This document shows, piece after piece, positions 46,640-57,509 of a DNA stretch of 64,000 bases. Each line of letters opens with the position of its first letter. Positions within the stretch are counted from its first letter, which is position 1. Position numbers and translations under genes: made by a program. The notes under the pieces were generated by a model that saw only the letters and a list, made by a program, of their open reading frames with translations, was not told the DNA's origin and searched no databases. Source of the DNA: Acanthochlamys bracteata (Eukaryota; Streptophyta; Magnoliopsida; Pandanales; Velloziaceae); NCBI GenBank assembly GCA_019914995.1, contig CM034130.1, forward strand, positions 5,456,001-5,520,000, given 5' to 3'.

Positions 46640-47400
46640 TTAATTATTGGTCAACTTGACATAGGATCCATCCGTTTGTGGTTAACAGCTCCTTTGTAAA
46701 TATGTTAAACCGAAAAGGTATCTCTTCAACTTCCTCCTGCAACCTTTCTTTTCCTCCGCCACTTCATATGTATCCCCTCACTCTCATGTTTAATTTTTTC
46801 CTACTAGTGGAGGTGTTTGCTATCACCCAAATTTTATTTTTTAAAATTTATGTTTTATGTAAAATAAATAAAAATTATAAATTTTTATTAATTATTTTTT
46901 AAATTTTAAGTTTAAAACTCACTAGCAATATAGAATTAATATAAAAAATTTATTTTTCTAAATATATTTAAATTTTAATATAAATTTTTTAAATGAACTT
47001 TTTAAAATTTTAGTTTAGCCCTAATTCAAGCTAAACATCCATCGAGGAAAATCAGGACCATTGATCTCTTCGATAACGCATTGACTGATTAGAAGAAGGA
47101 CGGCCACGAGCGAAGGCCTCCAGAACTTGGCGGAGAGCTTCGGTCCAAGGGAAAGAAGAAGTAGATGGGAGAGGAGACGTTGAGGGAAAGAGACCACGTA
47201 GAGATTGAAGAAGCGAGTGTTGAAGAAGAGTGGCACATCTGTGATGGTGATGAAGGAGATTCATTGAGTGTGGGTAGATGAAGTGGAGAAACTGATGAGA
47301 AGATTTTGCCGATAGTTAGAAGCTGGTTTTGAGTAGACATGAACTACAGAGACAAAGAACAACTCGAGCCCTCGTGAAAACACCGGAGCTGCTGCCCAAA
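46640..47400 (-). other. Possible decayed coding exon
   Basis: At 47040-47340 the minus strand is open in all three frames for 70-83 codons, with Ser/Pro/Leu-rich content. One frame reads WTEALRQVLEAFARGR. The DNA is richer in GC than its surroundings. No family is recognised, and the triple-open frames come from composition. I do not call a gene. Confidence 0.25.
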
Positions 47401-47482
47401 TAAAACACGAGTAATTAATCTTATCACAACCTTTATTGCCAGCTAAAAGTAAATCTTAACGAAGTTCTCCGAAGGGAATATT

Positions 47483-47709
47483 GGGGCGTTTAAGAGTATT
47501 TTTTTTAAATTTTAAATTATTGTTTAAATAAAAAAATTTATTTAATTTTGAAAAAGAATTTATTTTTTTAAAAATAAAAATAAAAAATAATTATAACATT
47601 TTATTATGTAAACTTTTATATTTTTTAATTTTTAAAAAAATATAAAAAATTTATTAAAAAATATAAATTAAAAAATTATTTTCTGATACAATAAATGCTA
47701 AACCGTGCC
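47483..47709 (+). mobile_element. MITE (family M-like)
   Basis: It starts GGGGCGTTTAAGAG and ends GCTAAACCGTGCC, with an AT-rich interior holding ATTTTATTATGTAAACTTTT. Flanking triplets are ATT and TAT, so the duplication is not clean. Confidence 0.6.
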
Positions 47710-47772
47710 TATAATAAGTATGTTATTTAAAAACAATTTAGAGAACTAAATTTATTCCTCAAAAGAGTTTTA

Positions 47773-48054
47773 GGGCGCATTTCAAACGCCCATAATTTTA
47801 TTTTTTTATCAGATTTTGAGTTTTAAATAGTTCATATATTTTAATTATATAAAAAATTTAGAATTCTACTTTTAGATGCGGAATTCTAATTTTAATTTTT
47901 TTATTTGCACACTTTTCAATATAATTATATCTTTCAATTTTTAACACATCTTAAAAAATTATTAAAATATAAATACTGAACTCTATTTTTATTTTATTTT
48001 TTAAAAAATTTTATTTTCTATTTTTTACTTTCGTAAAACTCAATTCTGACGCAT
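47773..48054 (+). mobile_element. MITE, first of a tandem pair
   Basis: It starts GGGCGCATTTC and ends TCTGACGCAT. TTA precedes it (47770-47772) and follows it (48055-48057). The interior is a homologue of the next element, with shared order TTTTGAGTTT, TATATAAAAAATT, ATTTGCACACTTT and AAAAAATTTTA. Confidence 0.8.
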
Positions 48055-48057
48055 TTA

Positions 48058-48351
48058 GAGCGTGTTTCAATCGGTCGTAACTCAACTTTTTTTCTTCAAA
48101 TTTTGAGTTTCGAACAATTTATATATTTCAGTTATATAAAAAATTCAGAACTTTACTTTCACATACGAAACTATATTTTTAATTTTCTATTTGCACACTT
48201 TCTAATACAACTATATTTTTTAATTTTCAACACACTTTCAAAATCTATTGAAACACAAATATCGAACTCCACTTTCATTTCATTTTTCAAAAAATTTTAC
48301 TTTTACTTTTTATTTTCACGAAATTCAGTTACAGATATTTGAAACACGCAC
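48058..48351 (+). mobile_element. MITE, second of a tandem pair
   Basis: The ends GAGCGTGTTTC and, reversed, GTGCGTGTTTC are nearly perfect inverted repeats. TTA lies on both sides (48055-48057 and 48352-48354). The left TTA is shared with the previous copy, in the same orientation. An open frame at 48103-48342 is simply this AT-rich element. Confidence 0.85.
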
Positions 48352-48760
48352 TTAATAAACCAAAACAAGTATCAGCTTCTACTTTTCACTTATTCGAAGA
48401 AAAAGTAAATACGGTTAAATCACACCAAGTTTTGGGATTTCCCTAAAATATCAAAAACATCTTTAAGGTTCACTTTATTACTGTTATGAGAGTTTTTCTC
48501 TATCGAACAACGTCAACGTGAATCAGTCTTTTTCGCCTAAAATACGAGTCAAGAAAACCTAGGAAAGAAGAGTAGAAAAATATTATCTTTCAGTATTTAT
48601 ATTATTTTTTAAAACTAAATTAAAATTATTATATATAAAATTAGCATATTTTATTTTAAAATCGTTTTATAAGTATTTACGAGTATCTCGAAACTAATAC
48701 ACTACACTAGATTCCACCTAGAACTATTTATGAAACGTGGCTGCTTCAACTTGGAAACCT

Positions 48761-48775
48761 ACGTGTCACACCGAC
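48761..48775 (+). promoter_or_regulatory. ABRE and DRE motifs upstream of the A20/AN1 gene
   Basis: ACGTGTC (ABRE core, 48761-48767) is followed by ACCGAC (DRE core, 48770-48775), within about 400 bases of the predicted transcription start. A second ACGTGT occurs at 48891-48896. Such pairs are common in drought-, cold- and ABA-responsive promoters. Function is inferred. Confidence 0.5.
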
Positions 48776-49122
48776 GCGTTTACAAGTTTTTGTATGGTCC
48801 TATTTAACGTTCTAATAATAATTGTGAAAATTTTTGTTTTTTTATTTTAAAAAAACATAATTTTGCCGTCCAAAACTGACTTTCCGTCATACGTGTAGAG
48901 CGGGCGTAAGATTTAAGGCTTAATCCTTTCGCGTATCGTAGTGGCACTATCGTAATAAAATAAAACTTCGGGCGTTCTTTTACAGTGAAGTTTGTAAGCA
49001 ATCGGCAAAGGAACGAGAGCGCGTGGGTTCGTGTCGCCTGGAATCTTCTCAGAAAAATGAAACGCCCAAGGGATTGTTTTCGGCCACCGTGGCTTTTACA
49101 AACGCCGCTAAATTAATAAGTT

Positions 49123-49130
49123 TATAAATA
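49123..49130 (+). promoter_or_regulatory. TATA box of the A20/AN1 gene
   Basis: TATAAATA lies about 30 bases before a CT-rich stretch that looks like a 5' leader (starting near 49155). Confidence 0.55.
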
Positions 49131-49410
49131 AAATTAGTTACTTATAATTTTTGTTTCTTAATTATTCCAGGCTGGCAACAAAACAAAGACACAAAAATTT
49201 TGCTTTTCTTGATTTACATTCAATTCAAATCAATTCAATTATTTCTCCTCCCTTTCTTTACACCGACTACTCCTTTCGGCTTTCTCTCCCTTTTCTTCTT
49301 ATTTATACTCAATCAATCTCCTCTCTCGATTCTCTTGTTGATTTCAATTGATTTCGTTCCGTCTCCTCTGTTCCTCATCATCAAAGCTTCCGCTGATTTT
49401 TCTTGAAAAG

Positions 49411-50402
49411 GTAATCTTTCCCCTTCCTTTCTTATTGATCTGTTGTTCTTTCCGTTGATTGATTCTTGAGTTGATTCTATAACTTTAAAAGCAATTACAG
49501 TGGAGCTTTTGAGCCTTTTGGATATCTGGGCACTCTACTTTTTTCAATTTATCTTGTCTGGCTCTGTTTTTGGTGGTTGGTCGTAGATCTTTGCTGTTTT
49601 GGTCTTTAAACTCATATTACATAGGAGAAAGATTCAAAATTTGAGGCTTTTACTGTATGTTTGTGTTTGGGTGCTTGGTCATCTCTTATTAATTGGAGCA
49701 GATTTATTGTTTTCTTAATCGTATGTTTTATGCTGGTTTTGTGATTGATCTAGCCACGAGCTTACCTTCCTTGAATTCCCTTTTTTTTTTTAGAATAGAC
49801 TTCAATGGATTCTATCTCGATAAAGCCATAAACTTTTTCAAGGTCGTTTTCTTTGCGTTTTTGTACCGATATAAATGCATGGAAGGTGATTCTCATAGAA
49901 TAAAGTTTTGTTAATAGAGATTTCTAGTGCTTTGTATTTTAAGAATTGATTAATAGGTAATGCTATGTACTTGATATGATCTAACAAATCCTTGTTGATT
50001 ATAACCAAAAATCCCTTTTAATAATGTGATTACATACTTGTTTAAAAACCTCTTTGTGGAACTTTTGCATTAGTTCGGTTCTTTGATTTGTAGGTTCAGG
50101 AAAGGTTTATACATAACTTGGCTTTGTAAATTGGTTGGTTTTGAGGAGGAGATGCTTTTCTTCACATTTCTGTTTTCGTTATTTGAAGCATGTTATATTT
50201 TCCCTTTGGTTTTTTGGTCTCTCTCACGTGTTCTCTACCGCAAGCGTATTACCTATCCATAGTTGTTCATAACAACTTGGTTAAAGATTACTTCTTTCTA
50301 AGAGAATTTCAATTGGCAGGGAAGCTATAAGTAAAAATATATTTTTTTTCCTTTAAATTGCAGTGAATTGGAGAATTGTATTGAGTAGTATTCTATTTTC
50401 AG
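49411..50402 (+). other. Intron in the 5' leader of the A20/AN1 gene
   Basis: The donor GAAAAG|GTAATC closes a CT-rich leader exon. Two good acceptors lie just before the start codon: TTGCAG ending at 50363 and TTTCAG ending at 50402. The intron is 953 or 992 bp and T-rich. Leader introns like this are common in stress-associated protein genes and can raise expression. Confidence 0.7.
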
Positions 50403-50413
50403 ATCAATTTGAA

Positions 50414-50905
50414 ATGGCCGAAGAGCAACGATGCGGAGAGGGACACCGTTTGTGCTCGAACAACTGTGGGTTCTTTGGTAGCCCGGCCACTATGAACCTG
50501 TGCTCCAAATGCTACTGTGACTACCATCTAAAAGAAGAACAGGCTTCCTCAGCTAAGGCTGCTGTCGAAAAGACCCTCCAAATTTCTCCTCGGTCGTCTC
50601 CTGCTTCCTCACCTGTTACGGTATCTACTGATAGTCCTCCTGCAGCCACTGCTGCTGCCATAGAACAGCCAGCTTCTTCTTCCTCGGCGGCTGAACAACC
50701 ACCAACAGTCCCATCTGGCCGATGCAGCAGTTGCCGAAAGAAGGTGGGCTTGACAGGGTTCAACTGTAGGTGTGGAGCAACCTTCTGCGGCACACATAGG
50801 TACCCGGAGCAGCATAGCTGCACGTTCAATTTCAAGGCCCTTGGCCGTGATGCCATTGCCAAGGCCAACCCCCTCATCAAGGCGGACAAGCTTAACAAAA
50901 TTTAA
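50414..50905 (+). CDS. SAP: A20/AN1 zinc-finger stress-associated protein
   Basis: An intact single-exon coding region gives 163 residues. The A20 finger uses C14, C18, C30 and C33 (LCSNNCGFFGSPATMNLCSKC). A Ser/Ala/Pro-rich linker of about 60 residues follows. The AN1 finger uses C104, C107, C118, C120, C125, H128, H134 and C136, and the tail ends NPLIKADKLNKI, the standard plant SAP ending. A20 binds ubiquitin, and several plant SAPs act as E3 ligases or redox-sensitive stress regulators in cytosol and nucleus. The extra N-terminal RCGEGHR before the A20 finger resembles the Arabidopsis SAP3 group. The ATG at 50414 is the first in the exon; the frame opens earlier only through a GTG in the leader. 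Confidence 0.95.
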   Translation: MAEEQRCGEGHRLCSNNCGFFGSPATMNLCSKCYCDYHLKEEQASSAKAAVEKTLQISPRSSPASSPVTVSTDSPPAATAAAIEQPASSSSAAEQPPTVPSGRCSSCRKKVGLTGFNCRCGATFCGTHRYPEQHSCTFNFKALGRDAIAKANPLIKADKLNKI

Positions 50906-53514
50906 AACAAAATCATGTCTCCTCTCTAGACAAAAGATTGATCATTGATAAATTGATTGTATAATTATGGTGGTTGTCTTTGATTGATCGATGAATTGTA
51001 TTATGGTGGTGGTTGGCTTGAGAGAGTGGAGGGCTTGGGTCGGTAAGATGGTGAGGGATCGTTGGGTGGGTGGTTGTGCTTTGTGCTACTGTGAGTTTCT
51101 TTGTTTGATGAGTCCAGGTTCCTGTATTTGCTTCTAGGAAAACAAAGAGGTTTACAAAAATGCTGTACGTATTCTACTTGATTTAATTGCTCAAAGTTAT
51201 ATTTCTTTACCTAATTTATTCTCTGGTTTCTGGTTTTCCAAATGTTTGATTGTTTGCTTACATCGTTATGTTATGTAAATTCCATATCAATTTATAAAAA
51301 AAGAAAGATAACTTAAGTTGGTGATATCGGATGTAAAACTTCTATAAAGTAGCAGTAATATAGTTGACTATAATGAAAGCGAGTTATATTTTTAGCAGAA
51401 ATAATTTAGTTGAAGCTAGTAAAATATAACTGACTAGAGCATGACTATATTCTATAGAGAAATACGTTGGGATTTGCAATACAATATAGACACAAACAAC
51501 TAATAAAAATGTCTAGTACACAAATATACAAAATTTTAGATAGTTCCGTAAACTATTAGATTTAAATCCACGATCGCTTTTAATTAAGAGTAAAATCAGT
51601 AATCACGACAAGATGTTACACCATTAAGACTATTATGTATTTCGCCGAGCATCTTTACCTTAATAGGTTCTCTCCATGAGATGAACACCAGTAGCCTCTT
51701 GAACTTCACCAAATCTTTCAGGCCACAAGCTTTAGCTAATAGCTTATGCAAACATGTAACTTCCTACAACACTACTAGGACCGAGAAGGCTTACTTCAAA
51801 TCTTTCACCAGATGTTACCCGAGTTTCAAATTTAGTGCCTGCGGTTTACAACCTTCCCACAAATTGAAGTATAGGATCTGATCACTCTCTCAAATTTATA
51901 GGTATACTCAAATAAGAACAAGAGGATTAAAAGTTGAGCCTCTATAGTGTTTTCTCAAGTTTTGGCTCCGCAAGCAGTACGTAGTATAAAGATGCTCTTT
52001 TATTTGCTTCTTTATTCTCTCATTTGTAACTATTAGTAGCTCCTTCTTCTCCTTTTATCACCTCTAGTCTCTTCAATTTCAATGTCAGACTGTAGGAAAA
52101 TATTTTCATTTGTCTCCCTCGTGCCTACTATAGTGTCCCATCACCTTACTTCAACGGCTAAGTGAGTATAATCTTCATTAATCTTGTGCTTACTCTTTAA
52201 CTTAGCACTTACATTGTGTTTGGTTCTGGGTACATAAAAGGAAGTGGTGAAGAAGCGGAGTCAATTCTCCACATGTTGTGTTTGGTTTATAAGTTACTAT
52301 TTGAAGAAGTGGAATGGGGGGCAAACTAAGAGAAAAAAGTATTGTTGGGGGAAGTTGGATTACACCTCCTTCTGCCCTTCGCGTGTTTGCTGCTGATCTT
52401 CTTCACGCTTATTTTTTTTCTCATCTTGTTCATGCTTGTTTTCCATCGGCTGATCTGTCTCCCCTACAGTGATCTACTATCTCCGACTATTGCACATCTC
52501 TTTCGTGATGACTTCTTTGATTCGCCGAATGTAACGCATTTTGTGTGGTGGAGGGGAGTGTGTTTTGGTGAGATTTAGGGAGTTCGATTATTGGTTTGAT
52601 TCAAATCTATTTGTTTTTTTTTTTGGGTTATTGCATTTCTGTAGAGATTTTCTTTTGTGTTGAACTTTTTTATAAGGTGGATTGGTTGAGCACTTGAGTC
52701 GGTGAAGCTAATGCCGATTCATTAGTAACTTTGGTCAAGGATTGGTTTGTGAGAAAGTTTAGTTCAATTGCATTGCGTTTTGTTTCGGATTTTGAAGATG
52801 AGGCCAGTTCTGAATTGATTGCCGTAGAATCTCAATTTTTTTACTGGAATCAGAATTTTCCATTCTGTTCTGCTATTATGTTGCAGTTGAGTAACACAGA
52901 GTTGTTTCGATTGTCAGAAAATGAAGCTGATTAAAACAAACTTGTTATGTGTTTTGATCTTAACCTTCTTCGTCTAAAAACGAAGTTGGTTAGAATTTTG
53001 TTGAGTGCATCCACTAATCATCTTTGTTTCTACTTCTGTTGTTGTACGTACGGAATAGTTAATACTATACATGTTTGGTAAAGTAGTACAGAAGGGTTCA
53101 TTTTCTCAATTTCCAAACTCGAGACAATTTTAAATTCTTGACTGAAAGCTATTGTATAAATTGCTCACGCTATTAACAACTTTGTCTCATATAAAAAAAA
53201 TTTTCTAATTCAGGTGAGAAGATCGTTACTCTTTTAACTAAATTTGAATTTTAAATTCGTCTTCAGCAACAATGATATATATTTTTTGAAATATTCTTAG
53301 AAATTAAGAGAATTACTGTAATTTTCAACGTAGGAACGTAAGAAACTTTTACGTTCAATAATATCACTTGAGTAATTATTTTGGATGTTGTATTATGTGT
53401 TATTGGTATTTATAGTAATTATTATTGATCTCTTTAATGGTTTATTTGTGTTTACAACAATTGTACTTTTATTCACTAATTCATTAAGTTGTTTGGATTG
53501 GTGTTATTGTTAAT
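50906..53514. other. 3' flank and intergenic DNA after the A20/AN1 gene
   Basis: The first 250-350 bases are probably the 3' untranslated region. From 51300 to 53500 there is moderately AT-rich DNA with no supported gene. Open frames at 51681, 52342 and 52731 have no recognisable domains. The DNA at 51500-52200 looks like old retroelement sequence, but no terminal repeats were found. Confidence 0.4.
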
Positions 53515-53522
53515 GTTGCGAC

Positions 53523-54092
53523 TAGGGGTGGCAATATAGATTAATGGATCGGTTTCGGATCGACCCATATAATAATCGGGTAAAAAATATTCAATCCTAA
53601 TCCAACCCGTTTATTTATATGGGTCAAAATTGTTAACCCTAATCCAACCTATTTATAACCGGGTCAAACTCGGATCGACCCATTTAATAATTAAATTATT
53701 AAATAAAAATTATAAATATTAATTTTTAATAATAATATATCAAAATTATTAATTATGATGTATTTTAAAAAGAAAAAATATTAATTTTGACAAATTTATA
53801 AATTAAATAAAAATTAGTTAAAATTAAGATAAATTAAAAAAATATATATACAAATTAAATTCAAAATTTTTGCTATTTGTTTTCTAATTATTAAATAATA
53901 TATACTATATAAATAATTAAACGGGTCATTTTTAGATCGAACCGAACATGATCCGAACCCGTTTAAATTTTTTCGAGTCATTTCGGATCGATCCGAAATC
54001 GACCCAAATCCGTCTAAGGCTTGACCCGAACCCGATCTTTTTGGTCGATTTTGAATCGAATTTTTAAGTCGGGTTGATTTTTGCCGCCCCTA
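53523..54092 (+). mobile_element. hAT-type non-autonomous element (family A), copy 3
   Basis: It starts TAGGGGTGGCAATATAG and ends, reversed, TAGGGGCGGCAAAAATC. The 8-bp target duplication GTTGCGAC/ATTGCGAC (53515-53522 and 54093-54100) matches at 7 of 8. At 570 bp it has the same GC-rich ends and AT core as copies 1 and 2. Confidence 0.9.
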
Positions 54093-54100
54093 ATTGCGAC

Positions 54101-55256
54101 ATACGTGAGAAGCTATGGGAAGACTCGTTTTTTAATTTTTTGTCTGCTGTTAATATTGTTGTCGTAGATGTTAGGATTACTGTTGGTGTACTGCCATGTG
54201 TTAAATTGCTGTTGGTGTTGTTGTTCATGTTGCTTCCAACATCTTGTTAGTTTCTTTCTTTTCAAATACTTTTTAAAGGCTGCTTTCAATTAATATTTTT
54301 TGCTTCTATAATCCTACTAATAAACATTGATATGCGTATATATTTAAGTTGGATATGATCAAAGTATGAAAATATCATAATGATTTATCTTACACCCATT
54401 ATCATATGCATCAAGAAAATAAAGAAATCATTTTTTGACAAACAACTAATATAAGTAAGTATTTATTCAATAATTTAAAAATAAGTTCAGTTTTACATGA
54501 ATTTATTACACCAAATCATTACAAATAAAATAGTAAATATAATTATTATAAAAACTATATAAATAAGAAAATGGTATTTTAATCTATTACTCACAATTCT
54601 ACTTTTATTATCATTCTAACTAAATACAATTTACACATATTTTTTTTACTAATTTATTCAAACACCATCAAATTTCAGTCTTTTTTTCTTTCTTCTCACT
54701 TTGATATCTCTTCTTTTCATTCTACCTCTTCATCCTTATTACTATACAATCTAAATACACCGTTAATTTCATTGGTATTGGGCTGATATGATTTTTTTTC
54801 TCAGCATTAAATATTGTTGATGGTGTATTTTAGTTTTTCTGTGCATGTTCTCTCTCTCTTGTGTCGGCTATACAATTTCTTCTAATTTTATGTGGCTCTA
54901 ATGTGAAGATGACTTGAAATTGATGAGTGCGATGAACCGAGCTTAAATTTGAGTTTCTTCTATGAATTCGTCATTGAGTTTGGTGGGGTTCTTGTACGTA
55001 AGCTCTGGATCAATTTGCTTAAATATGGGCTGCAACTTGCGAATTTTTTTTTGTCATGCTAGGTAATTGAAATATGCTATTACCTTGATGCATTGATAAT
55101 ATTAGCTCTGACACGCAATGAAATCATGATTGGATTTCTTCTTGTAAACTTTGTTAATTCTTGGGTAGAATTTTCCGTTTTATTGGCAGCTCCATGAATT
55201 TTCAATTTCGGTATAGTGGATCAATGTAGTTTAATTTTATAATGTGATATATAACT
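54101..55256. other. Intergenic DNA without a supported gene
   Basis: AT-rich, with a decayed AT-rich MITE-like stretch at about 54470-54780. No open frame of interest. Confidence 0.4.
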
Positions 55257-56060
55257 TGTTGAGGAGATATAACATCCGAAAAGTTAACCAAAATAAGACA
55301 TTCGAAGGGTTCGATCTATATACTACAAAGCTCAATCTAACTCAAAAGCTTAAGCCAATAGATTATGAAATTCTTTAGTATATTAACTTTCTTATCTTAT
55401 TTTTATTTAATATGGGACTAATTTACTCACTCTTAATCTAACATTCTCTCCCTTAAGAGTGAATCATCTATATTTTCTCCTCATCCGAGCATCCTTATCG
55501 CATACCAAATACATCGATCGCTCAGATTTTCAGCCATTTGACCTTGAGCACCGTCACTACACACAAAGAGCTAACTTTCAGAGCCCAACTTGCTCTAAAT
55601 TTTTACTCACCTTGTGGAAGCCCATATAAATATACTACTCTTTAACTTGCCCATCGCATTACTAGCTAAAATTATAACATGCGCCGGTCGCCTCGCCTGC
55701 ACCGTCTGCACAACTAAGAGTCAGCCATCAGAGTCCAACTTGTTCCGAATCCTCGCTCATATCCTGCGAAAGCCCTATGTGAGTCACGCTGCTCTTAATC
55801 TTCTCACCCACTGTCAGCGAGAGTTATTACGTGCATCGGACTTCCTGCCAAACCATCGGCTTTGATACCACTGTTGGGAGATATAACACCGGAGGAGTTA
55901 ACCAAGATAAGATATCCGAAGGGTCCGGTCTATATATTAGAAAGCCCAATCCAATCTAAAAGGTTAAACCAATAGGTCATGGAATTCTCTAATATATTAA
56001 CCTCTTTCTTATCTTATCTTTATTTAATGTGGAACTAATTTACTCACTCTTAACTCAACA
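55257..56060 (-). mobile_element. Complete TRIM retrotransposon (family T2)
   Basis: The terminal repeats 55257-55443 (187 bp) and 55872-56060 (189 bp) begin TGTTG and end ACA. The 5-bp target duplication TAACT is perfect (55252-55256 and 56061-56065). On the minus strand TGGTATCAAAGCC lies next to the right repeat, a primer site for initiator tRNA-Met. A purine tract AAGGGAGAGAA lies next to the left repeat. The 428-bp interior lacks gag and pol; an 83-codon frame at 55614 is not similar to any protein I know. It is unrelated in sequence to family T1. Confidence 0.93.
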
Positions 56061-56722
56061 TAACTAGATAGTATAAATGTGTGTGAATGCTCCTTATACC
56101 ATCATCTGTGATTTCTCTTTGAACAAAAATCGAAAGACTAATTTGAACATGCTCACTTCTGTACTGTGAATGAGATGAGTTAGATAGCTCATTTGTTTTG
56201 CATTTGATCACTTCTTAAATGGAACTTATAAATGGAATGAATATGCATTAAGCATATATCTCCTGCTTGCTATTATTACGGTATCCTTCATTGAGTTCCC
56301 TCTTTAGTGAACGACCACCTTGAGAACCATGGATGTGGTGAGTGAGTAGGTGACATGTTCTTGCAGCCATGGTCCTCCTGACTTCCTCCACTAGAAATAC
56401 TACCAGGTACAGTGTTTAACATATCAAAAGAACTACTGGTACTTGCAATCAGATATACATTAGTCATACAAATGAAAGCACTCCACTTGAACTATCTGTT
56501 AACAGTACCCTGTTGCTCCTTTGAATAACGTCTTTACCGATAATAGTTTCAGGTAAACTGTAGCCCAGTGACCCATCCAAATGCTGCAGCAATCTTTACT
56601 TCTCTAGACAATATCTTCCTACATTCATACGAATTTGAAATTTTGCATATTTGTGCAGAACGGTGATGCGAAAATGAGCCGGGCTAAACCGGCTAGCCGT
56701 CAATCAAATGGATGGTATCAAG

Positions 56723-57509
56723 TATAGGTATAAAAATGGGCCAGGCCAAACGAGCCAACCTGCGGCCCGGTTAGTTGGCTAGAGTATTAGCCCGTCCGGC
56801 CCAGTAAATAGTAATAAAATCGGGCCAGCCCGACCCGGTCTTGTAGAAGTATCGGGCCGATTTTATCGGCCCGATAGGCGGCCCGTCCGTCTGTTTACTG
56901 TTAACATTGATTAGTTAACGTTGACCAGTCAATATTGATAGTTGATCTAGTCAGCATTGACCGTTGACCAGATCAATTTTTAATTAAAAAATATTTTTAA
57001 ATTATTAAAAAATATATTTTAATAATAAAAATTTTATTATATTTATTATATAACTTAAAAGTAAAATTTTAAATTATTTTATATAAAATAAAAAAATAAA
57101 AATTGGATAAACAGACCGGGTTGGATTATAAAAAATATAATCGGACCCGGCCACTCCGGTCCGGGTACCAGAACAAGGCCGGGCAATCCCGAGGCCGGTC
57201 TATTTAGGGTGCGTTTGTTTTTTCTTTTCTCCAACGAAACTTTTCAATTTTTTATTTCACGATTTTTAATATATATTTTATACGTATTTAAAAAAATTTA
57301 TTTAAAAATTTAGAAAGTGTAGAAAAATTTTATGTAATGAGATTTTTTTATTGATATTTTTATTATTTTTTTAGAAATAAAAAAAATAGAGCTCGTTTTT
57401 CAAAAAAGAAAAAATACTTTCTATTTTAAAAAAGCTCTATTTTATAAGTAATCCCAAACGCACCCTTACTTGGCCCGCCTCATCCGGCCCGTCCATATTT
57501 ATATCTATA
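56723..57509 (+). mobile_element. Inner hAT-like element (family D)
   Basis: The termini are TATAGGTATAAAAATGG and, reversed, TATAGATATAAATATGG. The 8-bp target duplication GTATCAAG is perfect (56715-56722 and 57510-57517). GC-rich GGCCCGG-type ends flank a GTTGACC-repeat and AT-rich core. It is inserted in the outer family D copy and itself carries a MITE. Non-coding. Confidence 0.92.
57207..57465 (-). mobile_element. Harbinger-like MITE (family M), innermost insertion
   Basis: GGGTGCGTTTG and CAAACGCACCC are perfect inverted ends. The target duplication TTA is perfect (57204-57206 and 57466-57468). At 259 bp it is, read on the minus strand, very similar to 21217-21473 (GTTTGGGATTA.TTAT start). 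It is the youngest layer of the nest. Confidence 0.95.

Noticed and set aside
47021..47340. Overlapping minus-strand frames in three phases
   Set aside because: All three phases are open because of composition; no recognised domain, splice structure or start context.
50363..50413. 17-codon extension of the A20/AN1 protein
   Set aside because: It starts with GTG, not ATG, and lies at the intron-exon border of the leader.
55614..55865. 83-codon frame inside the T2 TRIM
   Set aside because: No similarity to gag or pol, and it lies in the non-coding interior of a defined element ending at the primer site.
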